Under the pieces are notes generated by a model, which ran no database searches, was not told the DNA's origin, and worked only from the letters and a program-made list of their open reading frames with translations. Position numbers and translations under genes: made by a program. Of a stretch of DNA of 64,000 nt, positions 26,235 through 34,565 are shown piece after piece. Positions within the stretch are counted from its first letter, which is position 1; every line of letters starts with the position of its first letter. The stretch is taken from NCBI RefSeq assembly GCF_004104375.1, contig NZ_QOVM01000002.1, positions 620,001 to 684,000 on the forward strand, read 5' to 3'. Origin of the DNA: Leeuwenhoekiella aequorea (lineage in GTDB: Bacteria; Bacteroidota; Bacteroidia; Flavobacteriales; Flavobacteriaceae).

Positions 26235-28073
26235 TTATAGTTTAAAATTTAAATACATAGTATAGTTTCGACCTGGCATCCAACGATTCTCAACACTTTG
26301 ATATTCGGTGTCTAAAAAATTATTAATTCGCCAACCCAGTTCAATTTTTTCTGATTTGCCTAGGCGATATCCTAGACTAAAATTACCCACTGAATAGGCA
26401 TTCAGATTATAACGGCTGTTGTTATCACTACGCGTAAAGACGGATCCTACATATAGAAATTGTAGGTTAGTATGCAGTCGTTTATAGTTATAGTTCAGAC
26501 TGGCAGTTGCTTTGTGAAAAGGGACATAAATAAGTTGGTAACCGGTTCCTTTATTTTCTGAAAGCGTATACGCATAGGTTGCATTTAAAGAAACTTGGTG
26601 ATTATATTTAAAATTTTTGAACCAATTTAAGGCAGATTCTAAACCATAAATCTGCACTTCATCTTCATTAACCGGTCTCCAAACCCCATCGCTTCCAGGC
26701 AACCAGCGAATCATATCTCTAACAGAATTGTAATATCCTGTGATATTTAAACGCAACGAGTTGAAATTTAAAACAGCACCTAACTGCCCTTGCAAAGATT
26801 TCTCTGGATGTAAATCAGGATTTCCTGCTGATGACCAGTACAGATCATTGTATGTAGGAATTCTAAAGTTTCGGGAAGCATTAACATTTAAACTGAAAAA
26901 ATCACTAAAGTCTTTTGTAGCTCCAACAGAAAACAAAAATGGACTTTCATAATTGGCTGTAGCTTCTTTTCTAAACCCCAATTCGTATTTAAAGTCTGAA
27001 CCCAACTGATGTTTCATTAAAAGAGCAGCTGCAAAAATATTCCGATCGTTTTCTCCCAAACTGGAACCTTCTCCAGTCGTGTTAGTATTAGTCAAAACGG
27101 TATTCAGAGTTAGATCATCTGTAACCGAATAACTCAAATCATATTTTGCGATAAATGTTTGAGCTCTTCCAAAGGTGAACGAATCGTAATTAAGATTTCC
27201 GAAGTACTTATAATATTCATCAAGATAAGCTAAACGGGTAATCGAAGTAAATTCTCCAAATCGACTTTCCCACTCCAGCAAATTCTTACTGTTTAAGTCT
27301 TGATATTTAGTGGCTGTTTCTGAAGCTCTTATTAATGAAAAATGGCGCTCCCCGTCAAAAAGTTCACTGAAAATTCTGATGGAATTCTTGTTATTAATCT
27401 TAAATCCCAGACCTACATTTAAAGCCGTATTCTCAAATTGACCATTTAAATTCTTACTATCATTTGGGTAATCATAGTCGTTATCGCTACTGTTTCGTGA
27501 CAATGCCAGATTTAAACTCCATTGGTCTGTACCCAATTTAAAATGGTATCGGGCATCCTTGGTGTTGTAACTTCCGTATTGCAGAAAAAGATTATGCGTT
27601 TGTTGATCTTCATATGTTAGCCTCGTATTTAAATGCACACTACCTCCTATAGCACCTGTACCATAAACAACACTACCACCACCGCCTCTTACCGATATCT
27701 CGCTATATGCGCCGACATTGACTGTATTAAAATCAAGCTGACCATTAAACTGAGAATTTATATTAATCCCATTCCATAAAACAGCTGTTTGAGATGCACC
27801 TGTGCCTCTAAAAGAAGGTGAAGAGACCATTCCCAAACCATTTTCCTTAAAATAAACAGGTGTATTAAAATTAAGCATATTGGTAAGAAGGGCACTATTA
27901 TTACGTAGCAGAGAATCTGATATACTAATCAGATTTCTTCCGGTAGAAAATTCCTTTAATTTAGAATCTGTTAAATACACAGAATCCAAAGCAGTAAACA
28001 CGCGTTCCTGACCGGTAACCGATAATGTCAAAAGCATTACCGAAATAATAATGTAGTTTTTTAAATACTTCAT
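26235..28073 (-). CDS. btuB: TonB-dependent vitamin B12 receptor
   Basis: A 612-residue outer-membrane receptor, compact like BtuB. It has a signal peptide (residues 1-21, ending LSVTGQ), a plug domain (residues ~30-150, with GMVSSPSFRGTGASQTAVLWNGININ and GGGGSVVYGTGAIGGSVHLNT) and a 22-strand-type barrel ending GRNYTMYLNFKL. There is no carboxypeptidase-regulatory domain. The assignment to B12 rests on the riboswitch directly upstream and on the neighbouring BtuG-like and BtuFCD genes. The start codon lies 41 nt past the aptamer, next to a small hairpin, so translation is probably what the riboswitch controls. Confidence 0.88.
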   Translation of the reverse strand: MKYLKNYIIISVMLLTLSVTGQERVFTALDSVYLTDSKLKEFSTGRNLISISDSLLRNNSALLTNMLNFNTPVYFKENGLGMVSSPSFRGTGASQTAVLWNGININSQFNGQLDFNTVNVGAYSEISVRGGGGSVVYGTGAIGGSVHLNTRLTYEDQQTHNLFLQYGSYNTKDARYHFKLGTDQWSLNLALSRNSSDNDYDYPNDSKNLNGQFENTALNVGLGFKINNKNSIRIFSELFDGERHFSLIRASETATKYQDLNSKNLLEWESRFGEFTSITRLAYLDEYYKYFGNLNYDSFTFGRAQTFIAKYDLSYSVTDDLTLNTVLTNTNTTGEGSSLGENDRNIFAAALLMKHQLGSDFKYELGFRKEATANYESPFLFSVGATKDFSDFFSLNVNASRNFRIPTYNDLYWSSAGNPDLHPEKSLQGQLGAVLNFNSLRLNITGYYNSVRDMIRWLPGSDGVWRPVNEDEVQIYGLESALNWFKNFKYNHQVSLNATYAYTLSENKGTGYQLIYVPFHKATASLNYNYKRLHTNLQFLYVGSVFTRSDNNSRYNLNAYSVGNFSLGYRLGKSEKIELGWRINNFLDTEYQSVENRWMPGRNYTMYLNFKL

Positions 28074-28081
28074 ATGCGCCA

Positions 28082-28100
28082 GACCTTTATCCCGAAAGTC
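28082..28100 (-). promoter_or_regulatory. Hairpin of the riboswitch expression platform near the btuB start
   Basis: In the minus-strand RNA, GACTTT and AAAGGTC pair with a one-base bulge around the loop CGGGAT, ending 8 nt before the ATG. Such a start-proximal hairpin loop is where cobalamin riboswitches make their regulatory loop-loop contact. The GGTCTGG next to it could also pair with the CCAGGAGACC of the aptamer core. The exact switching pair is inferred. Confidence 0.5.
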
Positions 28101-28114
28101 ATTTGTTAAATGTT

Positions 28115-28246
28115 ATTCCTGGCAGGTCTCCTGGCTTGCGTATAAAGATTAACCTTCCCACCTCATAAGGCAGTGGTATTTAAGAACAATCTTCACCATC
28201 CGCTAAAGGCGGATTAAGCTTACAGTTGCGGGAACAGCTCAGGAAT
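28115..28246 (-). ncRNA. Cobalamin (B12) riboswitch aptamer
   Basis: Read on the minus strand it contains the conserved elements in order: CCCGCAACTGT (28232-28222), CCACTG (28176-28171), GGGAAGG (28159-28153) and the B12 box AGCCAGGAGACCTGCC (28136-28121). ATTCCTG and CAGGAAT at the two ends form a 7-bp P1 stem (28115-28121 with 28240-28246). It precedes btuB by 41 nt. Adenosyl- or another cobalamin would shut down receptor synthesis. Confidence 0.96.
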
Positions 28247-28481
28247 TTTCTAACTATGAAATAAAAAATACAAAATCATTAAATTTCGTATTGGCTTTTT
28301 CTACTTCGTGTGAAATCACCTGATTCCCTTTTAAGTCATTTTTTAGAATAAAAAATGACACCAAAAACTAAAGCGCGAAGTTAATCAAATGTGTTACGCT
28401 ACCTTGCTTTTTTTAATTAATCTTACTTTTGAAAAATGAATTATTAGATTCGTGATCAATTTTAAACCTATCTTAACCGAA
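28247..28481. other. Divergent promoter region of the B12 locus with an 11-bp perfect inverted repeat
   Basis: This spacer must contain the start site of the riboswitch-btuB transcript (minus) and of btuFCD (plus). GTCATTTTTTA (28335-28345) and TAAAAAATGAC (28349-28359) are perfect inverted repeats separated by GAA. TACTTTTG (28424-28431) matches the TAnnTTTG -7 element for the plus-strand operon. No riboswitch signature is seen on the plus side, and no small gene is visible. Confidence 0.5.
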
Positions 28482-29624
28482 ATGCGCACTTCTGCAATCC
28501 TACTATTTATTTGTATTTCTGGACTTTTAAACTCTTGTAAAAAAGAAGTAAATAAGAAAATTTCTGTTAGTGACAAAGGAATCAAACAGCAAATCGATTA
28601 TGCCACTGGTTTTGAGATTGTAGATTATGGAAGTTATAAAATTCTTTCTGTTACAAAGGCTTGGCCAGATAGTGAAGTCGTTTTCAACTATGCTTTATTA
28701 AAGGATGAGGCTGTTTTACCGCATGGAATAGAGGTTGATGCTACTATACAAATACCTGTCAAAAATATTGTAGTTACTTCAACTACCCACCTTCCGGCAT
28801 TAGAATTATTGGGGGTAACTCAAACACTAAAAGGTTTCCCTAACCTTGATTATATCTCTTCAAAAACAGTGAGAAAGCGTATTGCAGCCGGTCAGATAAA
28901 AGATTTAGGTCAAAACGAATCTATTAATACTGAAAGTACAATAAGTCTTCAGCCCGATGTCGTAATAAGTTTTGGAGTTGCCGGTGAGAATAAAGCGCTT
29001 AATTCTATACAACGAGCGGGTATTCCTGTTTTTTATAATGGGGATTGGGTTGAAAAAACTCCTTTAGGCCAAGCGGAATGGATAAAGTTTTTCGCTGCGC
29101 TATATGATAAAGAAGCTATAGCAGATTCTATTTTTAAAGATATTGAAACAAACTATCTTACTTTAAAAAATAGAGCTCAAAATGCTAACTCTAGCCCTAC
29201 CGTTTTAAGCGGTGCAATGTTCAAAGATGTGTGGTATCTTCCAAAAGGTGAAAGCTGGGCTGCCCAACTTATCGCAGATGCAAATGCAGATTATTTGTAC
29301 AAAGATACCCGAGGTACCGGCAGTACATCTCTAAGTATTGAAGAGGTGCTTACTACAGCACAGAATGCTGACTTCTGGATTGCTCCCAATTCTTTTGAAA
29401 ACTATGACGAATTAGGAAATACCAGTGCAGCTTATCAACAATTTAAAGCTTTTAAAGAACGAAAGATTTATGGATTTGCAAGTGCTAAAGGAGAAACCGG
29501 CGGCTTAATTTACTATGAATTGGCTTCCTCCAGACCAGATTGGGTTTTGGAAGATCTTGTAGCTATTTTTCATCCTGAACTAGAATTAGATCATAAACCT
29601 CATTTTTTTAAAGCTCTTGATTAG
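28482..29624 (+). CDS. btuF: Cobalamin/Fe-siderophore-type ABC transporter substrate-binding lipoprotein
   Basis: A 380-residue cluster-III periplasmic binding protein from the ATG at 28482, which places the lipobox correctly (CISGLLNSC, Cys18). A GTG 30 nt upstream gives an unlikely longer start. It contains the two lobes typical of BtuF/FhuD folds: NIVVTSTTHLPALELLGVTQTL and ISLQPDVVISFG in lobe 1, and GAMFKDVWYLPKGESWAAQLIADANADYL in lobe 2. The binding protein, permease and ATPase genes overlap or nearly touch. The siderophore and B12 importers of this family look alike; the B12 assignment comes from the divergent riboswitch-controlled btuB. Confidence 0.8.
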   Translation: MRTSAILLFICISGLLNSCKKEVNKKISVSDKGIKQQIDYATGFEIVDYGSYKILSVTKAWPDSEVVFNYALLKDEAVLPHGIEVDATIQIPVKNIVVTSTTHLPALELLGVTQTLKGFPNLDYISSKTVRKRIAAGQIKDLGQNESINTESTISLQPDVVISFGVAGENKALNSIQRAGIPVFYNGDWVEKTPLGQAEWIKFFAALYDKEAIADSIFKDIETNYLTLKNRAQNANSSPTVLSGAMFKDVWYLPKGESWAAQLIADANADYLYKDTRGTGSTSLSIEEVLTTAQNADFWIAPNSFENYDELGNTSAAYQQFKAFKERKIYGFASAKGETGGLIYYELASSRPDWVLEDLVAIFHPELELDHKPHFFKALD

Positions 29625-30645
29625 TTCTATAAATCATACTCCAAAAATTTTAGTACTGGTTATATTATTAATAGCCTTCTTTCTAGTGAATATAAGTCTG
29701 GGAAGTGTACGTATTCCTGTAGATACTATTATTTCTATTCTTCTTGGCAAAGATCACAACCAGGAAGCGTGGACATATATCATAATCGATTACCGAATTC
29801 CAAAAGCCATAGCGGCACTTTTAACCGGAAGTGGTCTCGCAGTTTCTGGTTTGATGATGCAAACCCTGTTCAAAAATCCTTTGGCAGGACCCTATGTTTT
29901 AGGGATAAGCAGTGGTGCCAGTCTTGGAGTGGCTTTTTTTATTTTAGGTGGTAGCGCCCTCGGGCTTTCATCTATACTTATCCCGGGAAGCTGGGGAACA
30001 GTTTTAGCTGCAAGCTTAGGCAGTTTTGCTGTTCTAAGTGTCGTATTGTTAGTCGCTTCACGTGTACGAGATGCAATGGCTTTACTAATTATAGGTCTCA
30101 TGTTTGGTAGTTTAACTGCTGCTGTAGTAAGCATCTTAGCTTATTTTAGTCCGGCAGAAGACCTACAGCGTTACATGTTTTGGTCCTTTGGAAGCTTAGG
30201 AGATATTTCCTGGGGCGCTTTGCAATTGCTCTGTCTTTGTTATAGTTTAGGAATAGTACTAGCATTAAGTATTTCCAAAAGTTTAAATAGTCTTTTATTA
30301 GGCGAATCCTATGCACAGTCCATTGGTGTTTCTATACAGAAAAGCAGATTTATTATTCTAATATCTACAAGTATTCTTGCTGGAAGTTTAACTGCATTTG
30401 TAGGTCCTATTGCTTTTGTGGGACTTGCAGTACCCCATTTGATAAGACAATGGTTTACCGCATCTAATCACTGGATTCTTATGCCCGCTTGTATGCTGGG
30501 TGGTGCTTTACTTTTATTATTTTGCGATACCATTGCACAAATGCCAGGATTAGATTTTACACTTCCTATAAATGCAATAACTTCTATTATAGGGGCTCCT
30601 ATTGTTATCTGGCTTCTTATTAGAAAAAAGAAACTCCTATTTTAA
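29617..30645 (+). CDS. btuC: FecCD/BtuC-family ABC transporter permease
   Basis: A 342-residue inner-membrane permease with about ten membrane segments. It contains the family motifs DYRIPKAIAALLTGSGLAVSG, QTLFKNPLAGPYVLGISSGASLG and VGPIAFVGLAVPHLIR (coupling region to the ATPase). The start is a TTG at 29617 that overlaps the end of btuF by 8 nt; no ATG exists before the first membrane helix. It works as a dimer with BtuD to import cobalamin (or a chelate) delivered by BtuF. Confidence 0.84.
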   Translation: MISSINHTPKILVLVILLIAFFLVNISLGSVRIPVDTIISILLGKDHNQEAWTYIIIDYRIPKAIAALLTGSGLAVSGLMMQTLFKNPLAGPYVLGISSGASLGVAFFILGGSALGLSSILIPGSWGTVLAASLGSFAVLSVVLLVASRVRDAMALLIIGLMFGSLTAAVVSILAYFSPAEDLQRYMFWSFGSLGDISWGALQLLCLCYSLGIVLALSISKSLNSLLLGESYAQSIGVSIQKSRFIILISTSILAGSLTAFVGPIAFVGLAVPHLIRQWFTASNHWILMPACMLGGALLLLFCDTIAQMPGLDFTLPINAITSIIGAPIVIWLLIRKKKLLF

Positions 30646-30646
30646 A

Positions 30647-31438
30647 ATGATCAAGTCTCAAGATAGTCAGAATCTTTATTGTAAAAACCTCTCTGTAGGT
30701 TACACAAATAATGGCAATAAGAAGATCATCTTAGAGGATATAAATCTATCTCTCAAAAAAGGAAATTTCATATCATTAGTGGGTATAAATGGTTCGGGCA
30801 AATCTACACTATTGCGCACTTTAGCAGGTTTGCAAAAAGCTTTAGAAGGTGAGGTATATCTAGACAAAAGAAAAATCACTGCCATTGATCCAGTCCAAAG
30901 ATCAAAAACGCTTAGTCTTGTCCTTACTAATCAGCAAATTTCAAAAAACTTAACGGTATTGGAACTGGTCGCCTTAGGAAGACAGCCATATACAAACTGG
31001 CTAGGTACTTTAACAGATAGCGATAAAGAACATATTTTAGAAGCTATTAGAGCTACTGAATTGGAAAATTTTAAAAACACCTCTTGTTTTGAATTAAGTG
31101 ATGGTCAATTTCAGAGAGCTCTCATAGCACGTGCTTTAGCACAAAACACAGAAATCATTTTACTTGATGAACCTACAACTCATCTGGATCTGCACCATAA
31201 AGCCTCTATTTTTTTACTACTGAAGAAAATAGCTCATACTCACAACAAATTAATTCTAAGCACAACGCACGATATAGAATTTGTTCTTTCTCTTTGCGAT
31301 CAAATGATCGTTATCAAAGGAAAAACCTGTATTACTGATACTCCTGATAATTTAATACAATCTGGAGTCTTTGAAAATCTTTTCCCAGATAATACCATTG
31401 GTTTCAATACACAATCAAAACAATTTTTTATTAGATAA
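30647..31438 (+). CDS. btuD: ABC transporter ATP-binding protein (BtuD/FecE type)
   Basis: A 263-residue ATPase from the ATG at 30647, one nucleotide after the permease stop. It has Walker A GINGSGKST, signature ELSDGQFQRALIARALAQ (LSDGQ instead of the common LSGGQ), Walker B IILLDEPTTHLDLHH and the switch His in STTHD. It is the last gene of the btuF-btuC-btuD operon. The Asp in the signature motif is a conservative departure seen in some FecE-type ATPases and does not suggest inactivity. Confidence 0.86.
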   Translation: MIKSQDSQNLYCKNLSVGYTNNGNKKIILEDINLSLKKGNFISLVGINGSGKSTLLRTLAGLQKALEGEVYLDKRKITAIDPVQRSKTLSLVLTNQQISKNLTVLELVALGRQPYTNWLGTLTDSDKEHILEAIRATELENFKNTSCFELSDGQFQRALIARALAQNTEIILLDEPTTHLDLHHKASIFLLLKKIAHTHNKLILSTTHDIEFVLSLCDQMIVIKGKTCITDTPDNLIQSGVFENLFPDNTIGFNTQSKQFFIR

Positions 31439-31455
31439 GACGCATACCTAATCTG

Positions 31456-31463
31456 TATCTTTG
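31456..31463 (+). promoter_or_regulatory. -7 promoter element (TATCTTTG) of rmuC
   Basis: This is an exact TAnnTTTG match, 16 nt before the rmuC ATG and 18 nt after the btuD stop. TTAG at 31431-31434 occupies the -33 position with 21-nt spacing. It separates rmuC transcription from the B12 operon. Confidence 0.65.
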
Positions 31464-31479
31464 ATAGAAATAAATATCA

Positions 31480-32814
31480 ATGAACGAAAGCTTATTATTT
31501 TTAGGTATAGGATTAGGCTGTTTACTTCTTGGTTCTGTGCTTGGTTATTTTATTGCACGACTTAAGAATAAATCAGAAACCGGGATGCTTAGCGAGCGCC
31601 TAAATCTAAAATCTGAACAACTATCAAAGTCTGAAAATAAATTAAAAGAGCAAAATCTTAAAAGTGAGCATTTACAGCAAAAAAAAGAGTTTTTGCAAAA
31701 TGAATTGACCAGCACTACTGTAGCTTATGAAAATCTTGAGCAGCGTATAGAGGAGAAAACCGCCGAATTAGAACAGCTACAACAAAAATTTACTAAAGAT
31801 TTTGAAATTGTGGCAAGCAAAATTTTAGATGAGAAATCCTCTAAATTCACACTTCAGAATAAAGAAAACTTAGACCTTATACTCAAGCCCCTGCACGAGC
31901 GAATTAATAGCTTTGAGAAAAAAGTAGAAGATACAAATAAGGAAAGTTTAGGTCGCCACAGCGAACTTAGACAGCAAATTAAGGGACTCGCAGACCTTAA
32001 TCTTCAAATGAGTAAGGATGCAGATAATCTTACAAAAGCACTCAAAGGTGATTCAAAAATTCAAGGTAATTGGGGAGAGCTTATTCTTACAAGGGTTCTT
32101 GAAAAATCTGGCCTAGAATTAGGCAGAGAATACACCATACAAGATAGTCATCTCACTCCAGAGGGTAAACGCCTACAAACAGATGTTCTTATACATTTAC
32201 CCGACGGAAAAAAAATGATCATCGATAGTAAAGTTTCTTTAACTGCTTTTGAACGTTTTGTTTCCGAAGAAGACTCCACACTTAAAAGCTCTTACTTAAA
32301 GCAACACATAATATCTATTAAAAAACATATAGAGACGCTAAGTACAAAAAATTATTATACACTTCTTGAGGAAAGTCCAGATACGGTCTTTATGTTTATA
32401 CCCATAGAACCCGCTTTTGCGATTGCATCGGCAAATGAACCACAATTGTATGAAGATGCATTTACAAAAAATGTAATTATAGTTACGCCCTCTACACTCC
32501 TGGCGGCGCTAAAATTAGTTGAAAATTTATGGCAGAATGATAGACAAAAACGCAATGCGATCGAGATTGCTACGCAGGCTGGGAAACTTTATGATGCTTT
32601 TACCTTGCTTACCGATGAACTTGTTAAAATAGGCAATCAATTGGGGACGGTTAGCACTACGTATGAGCGCACTATGACTAAACTTACCGGAAGAGGTAAT
32701 CTTATAACACGCGTAGAAAAATTAAGAAGTTTAGGTGCTAAAGCAACTAAGCAGCTAGACAGCAATTTAATTAGAAGAGCTAATGATACTTTAGATTATG
32801 AAAAAGAAATTTAG
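31480..32814 (+). CDS. rmuC: DNA recombination protein RmuC
   Basis: A 444-residue protein. A single N-terminal membrane anchor (LLFLGIGLGCLLLGSVLGYFIA) is followed by a long coiled coil (about 35-130, many Lys, Glu and Gln with heptad Leu) and the RmuC domain (about 190-400), with GNWGELILTRVLEKSGL, DVLIHLPDGKKMIIDSKVSLTAFERF, MFIPIEPAFAIA and ITPSTLLAALK-type segments. RmuC is a predicted restriction-endonuclease-fold nuclease that limits rearrangements at inverted repeats. Its length is normal. The two following genes on the same strand are close and could be cotranscribed. Confidence 0.93.
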   Translation: MNESLLFLGIGLGCLLLGSVLGYFIARLKNKSETGMLSERLNLKSEQLSKSENKLKEQNLKSEHLQQKKEFLQNELTSTTVAYENLEQRIEEKTAELEQLQQKFTKDFEIVASKILDEKSSKFTLQNKENLDLILKPLHERINSFEKKVEDTNKESLGRHSELRQQIKGLADLNLQMSKDADNLTKALKGDSKIQGNWGELILTRVLEKSGLELGREYTIQDSHLTPEGKRLQTDVLIHLPDGKKMIIDSKVSLTAFERFVSEEDSTLKSSYLKQHIISIKKHIETLSTKNYYTLLEESPDTVFMFIPIEPAFAIASANEPQLYEDAFTKNVIIVTPSTLLAALKLVENLWQNDRQKRNAIEIATQAGKLYDAFTLLTDELVKIGNQLGTVSTTYERTMTKLTGRGNLITRVEKLRSLGAKATKQLDSNLIRRANDTLDYEKEI

Positions 32815-32855
32815 AGTTGCATATTGCAAGCCTGTAAATCACTAAGAACTTTAAA

Positions 32856-33224
32856 ATGAAAAAATTACTTCTAATTGTTTTAGCTGCAATATTTGTATTT
32901 GCACTACTTTTTTACAGCTTTATATATGCGGTACCTTACAGTGAAGGAACACGTGCCGGTGAACTGATCAAATTTAGTAATAAAGGCGTTTTGATAAAAA
33001 CCTGGGAAGGCCAGATTAGTCAAGGGATTAGTGGTGCGCAAATATTTGATTTCTCTGTAATGAGTGGAGAAAAAGATGTTATTGAAAAATTGAAAACGTA
33101 TCAAGGTAGCTATGTAAAACTTACGTACGTAGAACGTTATGCCACGTTCTTTTTTTGGGGAGACACCAAATATTTTATAACTGAAATTTCAAAAGAAAAC
33201 TCTCCACACTTCAACAGGCAGTAA
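32856..33224 (+). CDS. Small membrane-anchored protein of unknown function
   Basis: A 122-residue protein. An N-terminal hydrophobic segment (about 3-26, LLLIVLAAIFVFALLFYSFIY) acts as a signal anchor. The remainder has beta-strand character (YSEGTRAGELIKFSNKGVLIKTWEGQI, VKLTYVERYATFFFWGDTKYFITEI). I do not recognise a functional family; similar short proteins are widespread in Bacteroidota and are sometimes mislabelled as a dehydrogenase. No catalytic motif is visible. It sits between rmuC and an acyl-CoA thioesterase gene with short spacers (41 and 22 nt). Confidence 0.7.
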   Translation: MKKLLLIVLAAIFVFALLFYSFIYAVPYSEGTRAGELIKFSNKGVLIKTWEGQISQGISGAQIFDFSVMSGEKDVIEKLKTYQGSYVKLTYVERYATFFFWGDTKYFITEISKENSPHFNRQ

Positions 33225-33246
33225 TAAATAACAAAAATTATTAAAA

Positions 33247-33792
33247 TTGAACACGTTTAAGAAAATTGAACAATCTCAGGTAACTATAAGTGAACTTATG
33301 TTACCATCACACACTAATTTCAGTGGTAAAATTCACGGAGGTTATATCTTATCACTAATGGATCAGATTGCATTTGCGTGCGCTTCTAAACACTCTGGAA
33401 ATTATTGTGTAACTGCATCAGTAGATACAGTAGATTTTTTAAAACCTATAGAAGTTGGTGAGCTGGTTGTTATGAAAGCTTCCGTGAATTTTGTAGGTCG
33501 TACTTCGATGGTTGTAGGTATACGTGTTGAATCTGAAGATATTCATAGCGGAATTATTAAACATTGCAACTCCAGTTATTTTACAATGGTAGCAAAAAAT
33601 GATAAGGGAGAAAGTATGCCGGTACCTGGACTGGTTTTAAAAACAGAAAAAGAAGTCCGTCGATTTTTAACAAGCCTTAGAAGACAGGAAATGAAAAAAA
33701 ATCACCGAAAAGAAACTTCTTTTAATACAGAGCTTCGGAATGAAGATCTAGAAATTCTTCGAAACTCTCATAAAGTTGAGCTTCAGTACTAA
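33247..33792 (+). CDS. Acyl-CoA thioesterase, hot-dog fold (YciA/BACH type)
   Basis: A 181-residue cytosolic thioesterase. NFSGKIHGGYILSLMDQIAFACASKHSG carries the hot-dog helix and catalytic Asp region, and VTASVDTVDFLKPIEVGELV and KHCNSSYFTMVAKN are typical of acyl-CoA hydrolases. The start is a TTG at 33247: the conserved N-terminal segment before the first internal Met (IEQSQVTISEL) belongs to the family, so the internal ATG would truncate it. The C-terminal ~35 residues are a charged helix. A palindromic terminator follows. Confidence 0.88.
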   Translation: MNTFKKIEQSQVTISELMLPSHTNFSGKIHGGYILSLMDQIAFACASKHSGNYCVTASVDTVDFLKPIEVGELVVMKASVNFVGRTSMVVGIRVESEDIHSGIIKHCNSSYFTMVAKNDKGESMPVPGLVLKTEKEVRRFLTSLRRQEMKKNHRKETSFNTELRNEDLEILRNSHKVELQY

Positions 33793-33793
33793 G

Positions 33794-33830
33794 TAAAAAA
33801 AAGCGAACCAATTGGTTCGCTTTTTTTTTT
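33794..33830. terminator. Bidirectional palindromic terminator
   Basis: AAGCGAACCA and TGGTTCGCTT form a continuous palindrome (33801-33822) flanked by an A-run and a T-run. It serves both the thioesterase gene and the convergent T9SS cargo gene. Confidence 0.92.
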
Positions 33831-33844
33831 GCTTTTTATATTTC

Positions 33845-34438
33845 TTAGTTCTTTACGAGCTTCTGTGTAAATGAACGTATACCATTATCAATTTGCACCA
33901 AATAAACTCCACGTTTCAATTCGCTAACGTCCATTCCGTTTTGAGCCATTGACGAACTCATTAAATTTCGTTTAACCTGTTTACCTAGTACATCATAAAA
34001 CGTGATCTCTAAAGGATCTGATTCAGCCGGATTTTCAAAAAATATTCTATCCTTTACCGGATTGGGATAAATTTTATAACCTTCTTTATCTTTAGTAAAA
34101 AAAGATTTTGAATCAGTCACTTTAATAGCACCTTTCAATCCTTTCTTAGAACTACTTTCAAATGTATAAATACCTTTCTTATCAAAAACGTATTCATATA
34201 TACTGCCTTTAGTTTGAAATTTACGTAACCCAAAGGATGATGGAGTGCCAAAAGAAGTATTTATAACATTCTGTGGTAAACTCTCTCCAAAAACCCATTG
34301 TACGGTATCTCCTACTTCAACTTCTAATGTAGATTGAAGCGACTTAGAACCAGATTTCCAATCTATTATATGAGTTTCTTGGGCACTAATAGATGCTGCA
34401 ACAATGAAAATAAATATGTATAACCAGGTAAATTTCAT
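33845..34438 (-). CDS. T9SS-secreted protein with cupredoxin-like domain and C-terminal sorting domain
   Basis: A 197-residue secreted protein. The signal peptide ends ASISAQ (about 19). Residues ~22-108 form a beta-sandwich resembling a plastocyanin-like domain (STLEVEVGDTVQWVFGESLPQNV, then GIYTFESSSKKGLKGAIKV), but the copper ligands (Cys and the second His) are absent. The C-terminal ~75 residues are a type A type IX secretion sorting domain: YKIYPNPVKDRIFF, then GVYLVQIDNGIRSFTQKLVKN. It would cross the outer membrane by the T9SS, whose PorQ is encoded at 52636. Its function is unknown. Confidence 0.85.
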   Translation of the reverse strand: MKFTWLYIFIFIVAASISAQETHIIDWKSGSKSLQSTLEVEVGDTVQWVFGESLPQNVINTSFGTPSSFGLRKFQTKGSIYEYVFDKKGIYTFESSSKKGLKGAIKVTDSKSFFTKDKEGYKIYPNPVKDRIFFENPAESDPLEITFYDVLGKQVKRNLMSSSMAQNGMDVSELKRGVYLVQIDNGIRSFTQKLVKN

Positions 34439-34565
34439 GCCATATTACTGTGTTTGAGGTCATTGTAAAGTTAAATAACTTTCACATATTAAATACTAAT
34501 ATTGTGCCATAATTATAATAATCTTTACTTAATGACGTTGCCCACAATTGATTGTTGCAAAAAAT

